Shown piece by piece: positions 8,832 through 17,166 of a stretch of DNA of 64,000 bases (within the stretch, counting starts at the first letter, position 1; the number at the start of each line of letters is the position of its first letter). The notes below the pieces were generated by a model that was given only the letters and a program-made list of their open reading frames with translations, searched no databases and was not told the DNA's origin. The position numbers and the translations under genes are program-made. This DNA is from Cardiobacteriaceae bacterium TAE3-ERU3 (GTDB taxonomy: Bacteria; Pseudomonadota; Gammaproteobacteria; Cardiobacteriales; Cardiobacteriaceae), in assembly GCA_019218315.1 (NCBI GenBank), contig JAHUUI010000003.1, forward strand, positions 82,443-146,442, written 5' to 3'.

Positions 8832-10280
8832 TTATTGTTCAGCAATACACGCTAAGCTCTTTTCCAGCCACGTCCAGAACGTCGCAACCGAAGCAATATG
8901 TACCTGTTCATCGGGTGAATGTGCGCCGGTGATGGTTGGGCCAAAAGAAATCATCTGCCAATGCGGATAGTGCTCACCGAGAATACCGCACTCAAGCCCG
9001 GCGTGAATTGCCTTCAACGGTGGGATTTTGCCAAACACTTCCTCACCACTCGCTTGCATCAGCTGCACAATTTGCGATGAAGGATCAGGCTGCCAACCAG
9101 GATAATCACCAGAAAACTCAGCACAGCCATCAAGTGCATCTGCAAGCATGGCCATTTGCTGCTTGGCATGAGCCTTGGCATCATCACTGGATGAGCGCAG
9201 TAGCGATTGCAACTGCAGCTGCCCATTTTCAATACCGACAACCGCAAGGTTATTCGAGGTTTCGACCAAGCCCGGCATATCGTGACTCATGCGCAATACC
9301 CCATTTGGGCACAGCAATACGGCTGACAGCAAGGTTTTCTGGCTATCGCCATCAAGCGCTTCTACAACTGAGTCATGTTCGCTCAAGCTGACCGAAAAGC
9401 CCTGATCAACTTTACCAAAGCTGGCACGCAACATATCAGCCAATGGCTTAATAGCCTGCTCTAATGACTTCTGATCACCATCAAAAACGATTACAGCCTG
9501 CGCTTCACGCGGAATAGCATTACGCAGATTACCGCCATTAAACTCGGCGATCGCAATATCGAATTCTTCGCTCAATCCTGATAACAGCTGCGCCAAAACG
9601 ACATTGGCATTGCCGCGCTGATCGATGATATTCAAACCTGAGTGACCGCCTGCCAAGCCACTGATACGGATCAGCCATGCTTTTTTGCCTGCAGCTGATT
9701 CAAATTTCAAGGGGAAGTTAAGCGTGACGTCAACGCCGCCCGCACAACCAATATAAAGCTCACCTTCATCTTCAGAGTCGAGGTTAAGCAGAATATCGCC
9801 TTGCAACCAATTCTCGCGCAGCCCTTTCGCACCGTCCATACCGCTTTCTTCTGTCGCAGTGAACAGCGCTTCAATTGGGCCGTGAACCAGTGAATCATCA
9901 GCCAATACAGCCAGTGCAGCAGCCGCACCGATGCCATTATCAGCACCAAGCGTTGTACCGTTAGCCGTCAGCCACTCGCCATCGACCAACGTCTCGATCG
10001 GATCAGTCTCAAAATTGTGTACTTTATCGTTATTCTTCTGCGGCACCATATCGAGGTGTGATTGCAGCACAACACCCGGTGCATTTTCCTTGCCCTTGCT
10101 CGCGGGCTTACGCACCAAAACGTTACCAACTTCATCCATATCCGCATCAAGACCAAGACGTGCTGCTTCATCCAAAACGTACTGGCGCACTGCTTCCTCA
10201 TGGTAAGAAGGCCGTGGAATTTGTGTCAATGCCTTAAAGTATTGCCATAGCGCTTTGGGCTGAAGATCATCAATCGTCAT
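8832..10280 (-). CDS. pepD: Aminoacyl-histidine dipeptidase (peptidase D, carnosinase type)
   Basis: 482 residues, close to the 485 of E. coli PepD. It is a cytosolic M20-family zinc peptidase that splits Xaa-His and other dipeptides. Metal and catalytic elements are visible: LQSHLDMVPQKN near residue 75, TLGADNGIGAA near residue 115, the catalytic Glu in FTATEESGMDGAKGL near residue 147, NLDSEDEGELYIG near residue 172, and the closing HAGLECGILGEHYPHWQMISFGP. The lid domain (about 185-380) contains GGHSGLNI. It ends the DUF4184/sohB run of genes and is followed by a strong terminator. Confidence 0.95.
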   Translation of the reverse strand: MTIDDLQPKALWQYFKALTQIPRPSYHEEAVRQYVLDEAARLGLDADMDEVGNVLVRKPASKGKENAPGVVLQSHLDMVPQKNNDKVHNFETDPIETLVDGEWLTANGTTLGADNGIGAAAALAVLADDSLVHGPIEALFTATEESGMDGAKGLRENWLQGDILLNLDSEDEGELYIGCAGGVDVTLNFPLKFESAAGKKAWLIRISGLAGGHSGLNIIDQRGNANVVLAQLLSGLSEEFDIAIAEFNGGNLRNAIPREAQAVIVFDGDQKSLEQAIKPLADMLRASFGKVDQGFSVSLSEHDSVVEALDGDSQKTLLSAVLLCPNGVLRMSHDMPGLVETSNNLAVVGIENGQLQLQSLLRSSSDDAKAHAKQQMAMLADALDGCAEFSGDYPGWQPDPSSQIVQLMQASGEEVFGKIPPLKAIHAGLECGILGEHYPHWQMISFGPTITGAHSPDEQVHIASVATFWTWLEKSLACIAEQ

Positions 10281-10311
10281 TTTTAGACTCCATTAAGAAT
10301 GAAAAGGAATT

Positions 10312-11037
10312 CTAATTATCGACCTTCCAGAGCGCACAATCAATTAACGAGACGATAAACAATGCCACTGCAAGTGCTGAAATCGTTACCACAACAACGT
10401 TCCCCAGAGCAGGCAGATGACCAATAGCCTGAAAACGCAGCAGCAACAAGATTACGGCAATAGCAAGCACAACTCCCCAATAAGACAACGTGCGATACCA
10501 AGGTAATGTTGGTATATGCCCACTGCGCGGCAAACGATAGACAAAGCAAGCAATTATGGCTAACCCACTAAATGTGCTGATGTGCTGCAAAACCCGAGAC
10601 CACGGCCACGACGCACCAAATAAAGATGGCTGTGCGAGCACCGGCAACCATACACTGGTGCGCCCTACATGGGTAAAACTATCCCAAATTACATGGGTTA
10701 CTGCGCCCAACCAAATGGAAAAGACGAGCATCAACCATGAGGTATGACGCCACGGCTGACGATAACAATAAGCAAAGCGCTGCTGTAAACACGAAGGCAA
10801 ATGCCGCAGCATGGAATCGCGAATAACGCGCTGGAATAACCACAATACGAGCAGCCCTAGCGGTATATCGAAATACCATAAGCCCCAAAAACTGTGCCCG
10901 AGCTCACCCTGCAAACGTAGCTTAATGAAATACTCAAGATCAGGTGCCATTGCACCGACAACCAGCCCACTAAATGACAGTGAGCGACATCGGTACAATG
11001 GTAATACGGCCGCAGGATGTGCGAACGTAAATGGCAT
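10312..11037 (-). CDS. DUF4184 family integral membrane protein
   Basis: 241 residues. The N-terminus MPFTFAHPAAVLPL followed by SFSGLVVGAMAPDLEYF is the signature of DUF4184, a family related to membrane metal-dependent hydrolases of the YdjM type. The His and Asp residues of this segment and the later THVIWDSFTHVGR block resemble phosphodiesterase-like metal ligands. About six membrane helices are evident. No function has been established. It lies 6 bases after sohB and 31 bases before pepD on the same strand. Confidence 0.8.
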   Translation of the reverse strand: MPFTFAHPAAVLPLYRCRSLSFSGLVVGAMAPDLEYFIKLRLQGELGHSFWGLWYFDIPLGLLVLWLFQRVIRDSMLRHLPSCLQQRFAYCYRQPWRHTSWLMLVFSIWLGAVTHVIWDSFTHVGRTSVWLPVLAQPSLFGASWPWSRVLQHISTFSGLAIIACFVYRLPRSGHIPTLPWYRTLSYWGVVLAIAVILLLLRFQAIGHLPALGNVVVVTISALAVALFIVSLIDCALWKVDN

Positions 11038-11043
11038 GATTAC

Positions 11044-12048
11044 TTAGCGGATAGTCGCCTTAAACGGTTGATGCGTACTGATTTTGCCAAGAAAGCGCGA
11101 CTTCAACTTTTCCACCAATCCCTCATGCACTTCATCTTCAATCAGCAGCAATTGATGGCTATCGAGATGGCTGAGAATGAAATCATCACTGGTGCCAACA
11201 TAATCAATCAAGCCATTTTCGACCGCCTGAGTACCATACCACGTCTCACCAGTAGCAATATCGTCAACATCCAACATTGGGCGAGCCGCACGAATGTGAT
11301 CTTTGAACAATTCATGAGTAATGGCCAATTCATAGGTAAACTGCGCGCGATCATCATCAGTATTTTCACCAAATAGCGTCAGGCTACGCTTGTATTTACC
11401 TGCTGTATGTTGCTCATAATGAATATGGTTTTTTTCAAGCAAATCATGGAAATTTGGCACCGCACCGATGACGCCTACCGAACCAACAATGGCAAAAGGT
11501 GCTGCAAGGATCTCATTGCCAATGCATGCCATCATATAACCACCACTCGCGGCCACTTTGTCAATAGAAACAACCAGGTGAATCTGCTTTTCACGCAAGC
11601 GCGCCAACTGCGAAGCCGCTAAACCATAAGCGTGTACCAACCCACCGGCACTCTCTAAGCGCAACAATACTTTATCGTGCTCAGCGGCGACCTGAATCAC
11701 GGCGCTAATGTGGGTACGCAGGCTATCTACAGCGCTCGCCTCCATATCGCCATCAAAATCCAAGACAAACATTTTTGGCTTGTCTTCACTTTGTGCCTTA
11801 TCTTTTTCCTTATCTGCTTTTTTGCGCGCTTTTTCACGTACTTTCAATGCTTTTTTATCAAGTAAGGCTGTTTCAAGTTGCTCACGATAAGCTTCATAAC
11901 GCTCATTCAAAGAAACTATATTGAGCTTATCCTCTTGATCACCACCTTTTTTTGCCGCAGCAATAACACCAACCACAGCAACGATTGCCAATACAAAAGT
12001 AATCACCTTGGCAAAAAATAAACCGTATTCGTAAAAAAATTGTGCCAT
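11044..12048 (-). CDS. sohB: SohB-type S49 family inner-membrane serine protease
   Basis: 334 residues; E. coli SohB has 349. One N-terminal membrane helix (about residues 8-30) is followed by a charged linker (KVREKARKKADKEKDKAQ) and the peptidase S49 domain. The nucleophile Ser is in DKVAASGGYMMACIGNEI and the general-base Lys is probably in ITHELFKDHI, giving the Ser-Lys dyad of SppA/SohB enzymes. The active site faces the periplasm. Start ATG 12048 is preferred over GTG 12054 because AGGAG is better spaced. It follows the ABC permease by 6 bases. Confidence 0.9.
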   Translation of the reverse strand: MAQFFYEYGLFFAKVITFVLAIVAVVGVIAAAKKGGDQEDKLNIVSLNERYEAYREQLETALLDKKALKVREKARKKADKEKDKAQSEDKPKMFVLDFDGDMEASAVDSLRTHISAVIQVAAEHDKVLLRLESAGGLVHAYGLAASQLARLREKQIHLVVSIDKVAASGGYMMACIGNEILAAPFAIVGSVGVIGAVPNFHDLLEKNHIHYEQHTAGKYKRSLTLFGENTDDDRAQFTYELAITHELFKDHIRAARPMLDVDDIATGETWYGTQAVENGLIDYVGTSDDFILSHLDSHQLLLIEDEVHEGLVEKLKSRFLGKISTHQPFKATIR

Positions 12049-12054
12049 CCGCAC

Positions 12055-12795
12055 CTACTCCTTGATCCAAAAAATTGATGTTAATGTAGCCATAGCCAGC
12101 AACATCATCACGAAAAAAACACCCGTCTGACTAGACAATATACCCTGCTGCAATAAAGCTACATGCTCAAAAGGTGACAGCCAGCGCAACATTGCATTCA
12201 GCCATTGCGGCGAACTCGCCAACACCGGCAAGAGCCATAAAAGCAACCATAATAATCCAAGTAATAAAGATGCCGTCAGTGGCTGGACACACGCCGCTGA
12301 TACGGTCAATGCCAGCCCGACGCCATACAAAGCCAGTAGCACCTGTGACAAAGCAATCCCAAGCAACAGGCCATCATCCCAGTCTGTGCCAAAAGTAAGC
12401 CCAATCACCCACAGCCAATACGGCAGCACAACAAGCAGCAATCCAAGCAGTAACACGGCTGCCTTACTCAGCAACAATCTCCAGCGACCACCACAGCGTG
12501 AACGCCACAAAAAATCTGTCCCCCACTGTCGCTCTTGTGCGAGTGAACGGGCGCCAAAATAAACCAACCACACGATCATCAACCAATTCACGACACCACC
12601 GGCATGGGCCAAAAGCATTTGCGTAGCACCCCGGCGATTGCTCAATCGCGCCAGTTGGTCTGCAAGCCCGTTATAAGCTTCCAATGCCGCCAATAGATAA
12701 ACAACTTCACCAAGCCACAGCAGTAGCATTGCCCACAGCATGGCTGGGGTTAACAGCAAGCGCCACTCTTTAGCAAGCCAATCACGCCACTGCAT
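12055..12795 (-). CDS. ABC transporter permease, GldF-like ABC-2 type
   Basis: 246 residues with about six membrane helices. The start ATG at 12795 follows AGGAGA with ideal spacing and overlaps the ATPase gene by 14 bases. ABC-2 features include LAQERQWGTDFLWRSRCGGRWRLLLSK (the coupling-helix region) and the C-terminal LSPFEHVALLQQGILSSQTGVFFVMM. The latter resembles the end of GldF-type permeases (F-x-H-x(5)-G-(I/V)-(I/L)-x-S-x-D). It pairs with the ATPase next to it. The GldG- and DUF4340-like partners normally found in the same operon are instead at 45.3-47.1 kb. The transported substrate is unknown. Confidence 0.75.
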   Translation of the reverse strand: MQWRDWLAKEWRLLLTPAMLWAMLLLWLGEVVYLLAALEAYNGLADQLARLSNRRGATQMLLAHAGGVVNWLMIVWLVYFGARSLAQERQWGTDFLWRSRCGGRWRLLLSKAAVLLLGLLLVVLPYWLWVIGLTFGTDWDDGLLLGIALSQVLLALYGVGLALTVSAACVQPLTASLLLGLLWLLLWLLPVLASSPQWLNAMLRWLSPFEHVALLQQGILSSQTGVFFVMMLLAMATLTSIFWIKE

Positions 12796-13597
12796 CAATT
12801 TTCTCCTGCAACGCCTGAGCCGGATAACTGTCACTCACCGTCAAGACGGCGGCCTGATCAAATTCAGCACCCACTGGAACGGCCAAAAAACGGCCATCAC
12901 GGCTCACAGCCTGTGCGCCATACGTACCGGCAGCATGTTGATCAATAAATTCCAGCCACCGCCAATCTTGATTGCGCTGTGGCATAGCCAATTCGTGACA
13001 ACGTCCATCTTTAAGTAGGTAGACACGATCAGCAACGGCACCAACTTCAACCCAATCATGGCTGATTAGCATCACGCCTGCATCACGCTTTAAATTGCTG
13101 AGTAGTGGCCACAGAGCACGCCGCTGCTGGTAATCTAGACCATTACCCGGCTCGTCAAAAAGCAAAACTTGAGGCTTGCCGAGAAGCATTTGCGCCATAG
13201 CAAGACGCTGGCGATAGCCATGGGAGAGATTTTTCGCTGGCCGTGATGCGACTGAAGTCAAGCCCAACAGAGCAATCAATTCTTGAACCCGTTGCACCTC
13301 AATGCCATGAAGCACAGCCAAGCGCTGTAGTACTTCATTAATGGACCAATCTGGATAAAGGGCTGGCTTATCAGCAAGGAAGGCAACCTGAGCCAATGGG
13401 CAGCCATGCTGCACACTACCACTATCGGGATGAATATAGCCGGCAAGTACGTGTAATAAAGTGGTCTTACCCACACCATTTGCACCAACCAACGCAACGA
13501 CTTCACCGCGATTGAGCGCTATCGACGCACCATTAAGTACGGCTTGACCACGGCGTTTAACCACAACATCTGCTACGTTGATCAATATTTTGCTCAT
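12782..13597 (-). CDS. ABC transporter ATP-binding protein, GldA/CcmA-like
   Basis: 271 residues. Walker A is GANGVGKTT near residue 38, the ABC signature NLSHGYRQR near residue 122, Walker B VLLFDEPGNGLD near residue 145, and the switch His in LISHDW near residue 177. The last 70 residues form an extra domain of unknown role. ATP hydrolysis powers the adjacent permease in the cytoplasmic membrane. The start codon is only about 6 bases after the U-tract of the rpmG terminator and has no ribosome binding site, so the gene is either leaderless or depends on read-through. The permease gene overlaps its 3' end. Confidence 0.88.
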   Translation of the reverse strand: MSKILINVADVVVKRRGQAVLNGASIALNRGEVVALVGANGVGKTTLLHVLAGYIHPDSGSVQHGCPLAQVAFLADKPALYPDWSINEVLQRLAVLHGIEVQRVQELIALLGLTSVASRPAKNLSHGYRQRLAMAQMLLGKPQVLLFDEPGNGLDYQQRRALWPLLSNLKRDAGVMLISHDWVEVGAVADRVYLLKDGRCHELAMPQRNQDWRWLEFIDQHAAGTYGAQAVSRDGRFLAVPVGAEFDQAAVLTVSDSYPAQALQEKIDAVA

Positions 13598-13602
13598 ATA
13601 AA

Positions 13603-13630
13603 TAAAAAACCCGCATTATAGCGGGCTTTT
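13603..13630 (-). terminator. Rho-independent terminator of rpmB-rpmG
   Basis: On the minus strand the stem AGCCCGC / GCGGGTT encloses a 6-base loop and runs into TTTTTTATTT. It lies 18 bases after the rpmG stop and directly before the ABC ATPase start codon. Confidence 0.85.
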
Positions 13631-13647
13631 TGGGCAATAATCGCGAA

Positions 13648-13818
13648 TTACTTGATTTTTGCTTCTTTATAGATCACATGCTTACGTGCCACTGGATCAA
13701 ATTTTTTGATTTCCATTTTTTCTGGCATGTTACGCTTGTTCTTGGTCGTGGTGTAGAAGTGACCAGTACCTTCAGAAGAAACTAAGCGGATCTTGTCGCG
13801 TGCGTTTTTCTTCGCCAT
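13648..13818 (-). CDS. rpmG: 50S ribosomal protein L33
   Basis: 56 residues; E. coli L33 has 55. The sequence begins [20 protein letters not shown] and contains the conserved [22 protein letters not shown] block, ending [10 protein letters not shown]. It is the cysteine-free form of L33, so it is zinc-independent. It lies 11 bases after rpmB on the same strand, the usual rpmB-rpmG pair, and is followed by a terminator. Confidence 0.97.
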   Translation of the reverse strand: MAKKNARDKIRLVSSEGTGHFYTTTKNKRNMPEKMEIKKFDPVARKHVIYKEAKIK

Positions 13819-13829
13819 GATCGGACTCC

Positions 13830-14066
13830 TTACACTTTATCGCCACGAGCGCGGATGTCTTCAAGTACGGCATCAATGCCTTTCTTGTCGATGATTCGCA
13901 TACCGTGAGTCGATACTTTCAATTTTACAAAACGGTTTTCACTCTCAACCCAAAAACGGTGTTCTTGGATATTTGGGAGAAAACGGCGCTTACCTTTGTT
14001 GTTCGCGTGGGAAACGGTATTACCGACCATCGGCTTTTTACCGGTCACCTGGCAAATGCGGGCCAT
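13830..14066 (-). CDS. rpmB: 50S ribosomal protein L28
   Basis: 78 residues, the same length as E. coli L28. It begins [29 protein letters not shown] in family fashion. The segment [20 protein letters not shown] is also conserved. No zinc-binding cysteines beyond the single N-terminal one are present. It forms an operon with rpmG, and tRNA-Phe lies 29 bases upstream on the same strand with no terminator in between, so all three may share a transcript. Confidence 0.97.
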   Translation of the reverse strand: MARICQVTGKKPMVGNTVSHANNKGKRRFLPNIQEHRFWVESENRFVKLKVSTHGMRIIDKKGIDAVLEDIRARGDKV

Positions 14067-14095
14067 AGCCGTACCTCTTTAATCTTAAAATTCAG

Positions 14096-14171
14096 TGGTG
14101 GCCAAGGGCGGAATCGAACCACCGACACGCGGATTTTCAATCCGCTGCTCTACCAACTGAGCTACTTGGCC
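14096..14171 (-). tRNA. tRNA-Phe (anticodon GAA)
   Basis: A 76-base cloverleaf with a 7-base acceptor stem (GGCCAAG with CTTGGCC), D-arm GCTCAGTTGGTAGAGC, anticodon loop TTGAAAA giving GAA, T-loop TTCGATT and an encoded 3' CCA. Confidence 0.96.
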
Positions 14172-14185
14172 TTGGAAGGCTGCGC

Positions 14186-14214
14186 ATTAAACAGCATTTC
14201 GGACGGTGCGTCAA
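14186..14214 (-). promoter_or_regulatory. Sigma-70 promoter of tRNA-Phe (rpmBG)
   Basis: On the minus strand: TTGACG, 17 bases, TTTAAT, then the GC-rich discriminator GCGCAG typical of stringently controlled stable-RNA promoters. An A/T-rich stretch lies just upstream and could act as an UP element. The predicted start is about 8 bases before the tRNA. Confidence 0.75.
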
Positions 14215-14274
14215 CTTTTTCTACAACTTTTTTTAAAAAGTTTTGTCCCCCCCTGACGTATAAGGGAAAAATAC

Positions 14275-14547
14275 TCAGCTATTTTCGCCTTTTGGCTGAT
14301 AAGCCTGCGGTGCGACATGTGTGTCATTAAATAAAAATGCTTCCATCTGGTCGCGTAAAAATGTCTGCGCTTCAGGTTCAAAAGAAGAAAGCTGGTATTC
14401 ATTGATCAACATAGTTTGCTGTTTAAGCCACATTTCCCACGCTTCTTTACTGATATGTTGATAAATGCGCTCACCAAGCTCACCTGTAACAGGCTTACGT
14501 GGCAATTGCTCACCTTCGCGTTGCAACTTTTGGCAAAAAATAGTCAT
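14275..14547 (-). CDS. yggX: Probable Fe(2+)-trafficking protein
   Basis: 90 residues, nearly the length of E. coli YggX (91). Diagnostic blocks are TIFCQKLQREGEQLP with the single conserved Cys, PGELG-like TGELGERIYQHISKEAW and KQQTMLINEYQL. The family protects iron-sulfur clusters and has been linked to iron trafficking in the cytoplasm under oxidative stress. The start has AGGAG in front. It is divergent from nagZ with a gap of 84 bases. Confidence 0.93.
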   Translation of the reverse strand: MTIFCQKLQREGEQLPRKPVTGELGERIYQHISKEAWEMWLKQQTMLINEYQLSSFEPEAQTFLRDQMEAFLFNDTHVAPQAYQPKGENS

Positions 14548-14631
14548 TTTTGGCTCCTAATATTAAAGAGCAACAGCATAACAAAATGAACTGGCAGCGT
14601 GATAGAATCTCGTTTTTGTCAGTAGGTATCC

Positions 14632-15633
14632 ATGTCCATCATCATCGGCATAGAATCGACCAAACTCAGCACAGAGGATAAACGCAGGCTGGAACATCCG
14701 GCTTGTAGTGGCGTTATTCTGTTTAGCCGTAATTATAGTGACTCTAAACAACTGCGCTCTCTGTGTGCTGAAATCAAGCACATTGATTCAGAAAAGCTGA
14801 TTTGTGTCGATCACGAAGGTGGGCGCGTCCAGCGTTTTCGCACTGATTCCACCGCACTTCCAGCCCCTTATTCATTAGGCTTGTTATTTAAAACCCACCC
14901 TTTACGTGCTCTGGCACTGAGTAAAGACATCGGAATTGTAATGGCTTATGAGCTTGGCCAATATGGTATTGATTTCAGCTTCGCACCTATTCTCGACTTA
15001 TATGATGAGGTTTCATCGGTTATTGCCGAACGCGCTTTTTCAGATTGCCCTGCTGTAGTCAGCACGCTGGCTTCCGCATTACGCACTGGCCTGCGCACTG
15101 GTGGCTTGGCTGCTGTTGGGAAACACTACCCGGGGCACGGCCGTGTTCAGGGTGACTCGCACCACGTACTACCACACGACACACGCCCTGTCGAAGCAAG
15201 AGAAGCGGATCTTTACCCATTTGCCGCACAAATCAAAGACGGCATCGAAGGCATCATGACCGCGCATATCGTTTACCCGGAAACAAACGGCATACCTGGT
15301 GGTTTTTCACCTTTAATAATCGACAACTTGCGTCAGCTCGGCTTTAATGGCGCCATTTTTTCTGATGATTTGGACATGGCTGGCGCACAGGTCTTTAAAG
15401 ATGCAGCAGCGCAAGTGCAAGCTGCACTTGATGCCGGAGCCGACTTCACACTAATTTGCAATAATTTTGCAGCAATGGATCAAGCACTACAAAGCAACCC
15501 CAAGCCACGCGATCCTCAAGCATTTGTGCAACGAAAAAAGACGATGCTACGCAAGCAATTTGATGCACAAGCATTTGAACACGCTTATCAGCACGCAAAG
15601 GCCCGACTCGAGCAATACAGAGAGTCAATTTAA
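14632..15633 (+). CDS. nagZ: Beta-N-acetylhexosaminidase (peptidoglycan recycling)
   Basis: 333 residues, glycoside hydrolase family 3, cytoplasmic. It removes N-acetylglucosamine from anhydro-muropeptides. The GH3 blocks are intact: VDHEGGRVQRF near residue 61, KHYPGHGRVQGDSHH near residue 163 (substrate binding and the NagZ His-Asp catalytic loop) and the nucleophile Asp in FSDDLDM near residue 244. The start ATG is preceded by GTAGGTATCC. It is followed by a DsrE-like gene 70 bases downstream, on the same strand. Confidence 0.95.
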   Translation: MSIIIGIESTKLSTEDKRRLEHPACSGVILFSRNYSDSKQLRSLCAEIKHIDSEKLICVDHEGGRVQRFRTDSTALPAPYSLGLLFKTHPLRALALSKDIGIVMAYELGQYGIDFSFAPILDLYDEVSSVIAERAFSDCPAVVSTLASALRTGLRTGGLAAVGKHYPGHGRVQGDSHHVLPHDTRPVEAREADLYPFAAQIKDGIEGIMTAHIVYPETNGIPGGFSPLIIDNLRQLGFNGAIFSDDLDMAGAQVFKDAAAQVQAALDAGADFTLICNNFAAMDQALQSNPKPRDPQAFVQRKKTMLRKQFDAQAFEHAYQHAKARLEQYRESI

Positions 15634-15703
15634 GCATTTATTATGAAGCCACATTGCTCCACCCAACTTCTACATCATTCTTCATTTCTAAAGGATTCAT
15701 CAC

Positions 15704-16072
15704 ATGGCTGAAAAACTCGTTGTCATCGTACTGAATAGTAACCCTGAAAACCAAAGTGAAATGGTCGAGCCTATTTATCACGCCACCATTGCCGCATCTA
15801 TGGATTATCAGGCTGAAATTATTCTCGCAGGGCGTGCTGGAGAAATTGCCATACGCGGCGTTGCCGAAGGCATTGAATCACCGCGCAAAGCAGACGAAAC
15901 CATTTACGATTTACTCAAAGAGGCTTACCAAAGTGGCGTAAAAATCAAAGTCAGTAAATTTGTTGTGCAAAAATGGGGCAACAATTTGATTCCGGAAGTC
16001 GAAGAGACCGTCAGCGGCGGTTACATCGTCGAGGAAATCATGAACAGCAACAACACCACACTCACCTATTAA
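15704..16072 (+). CDS. DsrE family protein
   Basis: 122 residues, single DsrE/DsrF-like alpha/beta domain. The opening strand KLVVIVLNSN and the helix YHATIAASMDYQAEIILAGRAGEI match this family. Later segments (LLKEAYQSGVKIKVSKFVV) are also typical. The catalytic Cys of true sulfur-transfer DsrE proteins is not present, so sulfur relay is unlikely. The ribosome binding site AAGGA is well placed. It lies 25 bases before hpt, which suggests cotranscription. A specific role is not known. Confidence 0.7.
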   Translation: MAEKLVVIVLNSNPENQSEMVEPIYHATIAASMDYQAEIILAGRAGEIAIRGVAEGIESPRKADETIYDLLKEAYQSGVKIKVSKFVVQKWGNNLIPEVEETVSGGYIVEEIMNSNNTTLTY

Positions 16073-16097
16073 AAGAACCAACCATATAAGGAATATC

Positions 16098-16652
16098 ATG
16101 GCTCAACTATCAAACCAAGAACTTGAAGGCGTTCTCAGCAATTCGGAATGCCTGATCACAACCGCAGAAGTCAACGCGGCTTACGACAAGCTGGCAGCTC
16201 AGCTAAACCTCCATTATGCGGGGCTGAACCCAATCGTCATGGTCGTCATGAACGGAGGACTGATTCCGGCCGGGCAATTACTCACTCGCCTCAATTTCTT
16301 TCACCGTATGGAATACATTCATGCCACTCGTTACCGCGACAATCAAGCCACCAACGAATTACAGTGGAAGATGCGCCCTAATGCAGATTTAAAAGACGAA
16401 CACGTCCTCCTAATTGACGATATCTTTGATGAAGGCTATACGCTCAAGGCGATTGTTGATGAATTGAAAACGCAGAATCCAACCACACTAAATTGCTGTG
16501 TGCTCCTCAATAAGTTACACGACCGAAAAGTGCCCAACTTTAAAGCTGATTTTGTTGGTACCGAAGTCGTTGATCGCTACATCTATGGCTGTGGCATGGA
16601 CTACCACGGTTACCTGCGTCATCTCCCGGGCATCTACGCATTGAAAGAATAA
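16098..16652 (+). CDS. hpt: Hypoxanthine-guanine phosphoribosyltransferase
   Basis: 184 residues. It converts hypoxanthine or guanine plus PRPP to IMP or GMP in purine salvage. The PRPP-binding motif HVLLIDDIFDEGYTLKAI lies near residue 95. The N-terminal PPi loop is VVMNGGLIPAGQLL, and the C-terminal purine-binding region is DRYIYGCGMDYHGYLRHLPGIYALKE. It closely resembles the longer Pseudomonas-type enzyme (about 185 residues) rather than E. coli Hpt. Start ATG follows AAGGAA. Confidence 0.93.
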   Translation: MAQLSNQELEGVLSNSECLITTAEVNAAYDKLAAQLNLHYAGLNPIVMVVMNGGLIPAGQLLTRLNFFHRMEYIHATRYRDNQATNELQWKMRPNADLKDEHVLLIDDIFDEGYTLKAIVDELKTQNPTTLNCCVLLNKLHDRKVPNFKADFVGTEVVDRYIYGCGMDYHGYLRHLPGIYALKE

Positions 16653-17166
16653 CATCCCCCTACCTGGCAAGCCGCCATATTCTTACTTGGCGGCTGCTTC
16701 AGACAAGTACTCCAACAGCGTTTGTCTTCTTACCGGCAACAGACAAGCGCTGCTTTCCAGCTTATCAAGAACAATAGCTGACTCAAGGCCTTAAAGCATA
16801 AAGCCACATTACGGCAAGAAAAATTACGCCTCCTCCAATAACACACCGATGCGTACTACAACGATCTAACGTTGCCATCTTTCTCTCCGACTGAGTGCCC
16901 ACAACTATAAACACCACCAAAGTACGACTTACTCAGGACATTGATTCTCCCGCAAAAGTCAGCCTATGCTATAGCAATGACAAGGGAATGGCCTAAGTAT
17001 TCTCAGTCAGCCATATTGATGCAAACCACGCCCAACCAAACTTGTTTCCACTCTCGGTAAATGTTATTGATATTTAGGCAGCTATCTGATAATTATGCTG
17101 CATGGGCAGCCTCATCGCGCCATAATAGGGGCAGCAGTTCAATTCAGGGAGAAAAGGGAGAGGTAG
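16653..17166 (+). other. Intergenic region of 514 bases with two hairpins and decayed reading frames
   Basis: No intact gene. Directly after hpt is an 8-base stem AGCCGCCA/TGGCGGCT (16670-16695) without a T-tract, possibly a factor-dependent terminator. A second near-perfect inverted repeat (12 bases, one mismatch) pairs 16716-16727 with 16741-16752. One plus-strand frame reads as a helix-rich protein interrupted by several stops, so this may be a gene remnant. The promoter of cbpA should lie near the right end, which is AT-rich. Confidence 0.4.
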
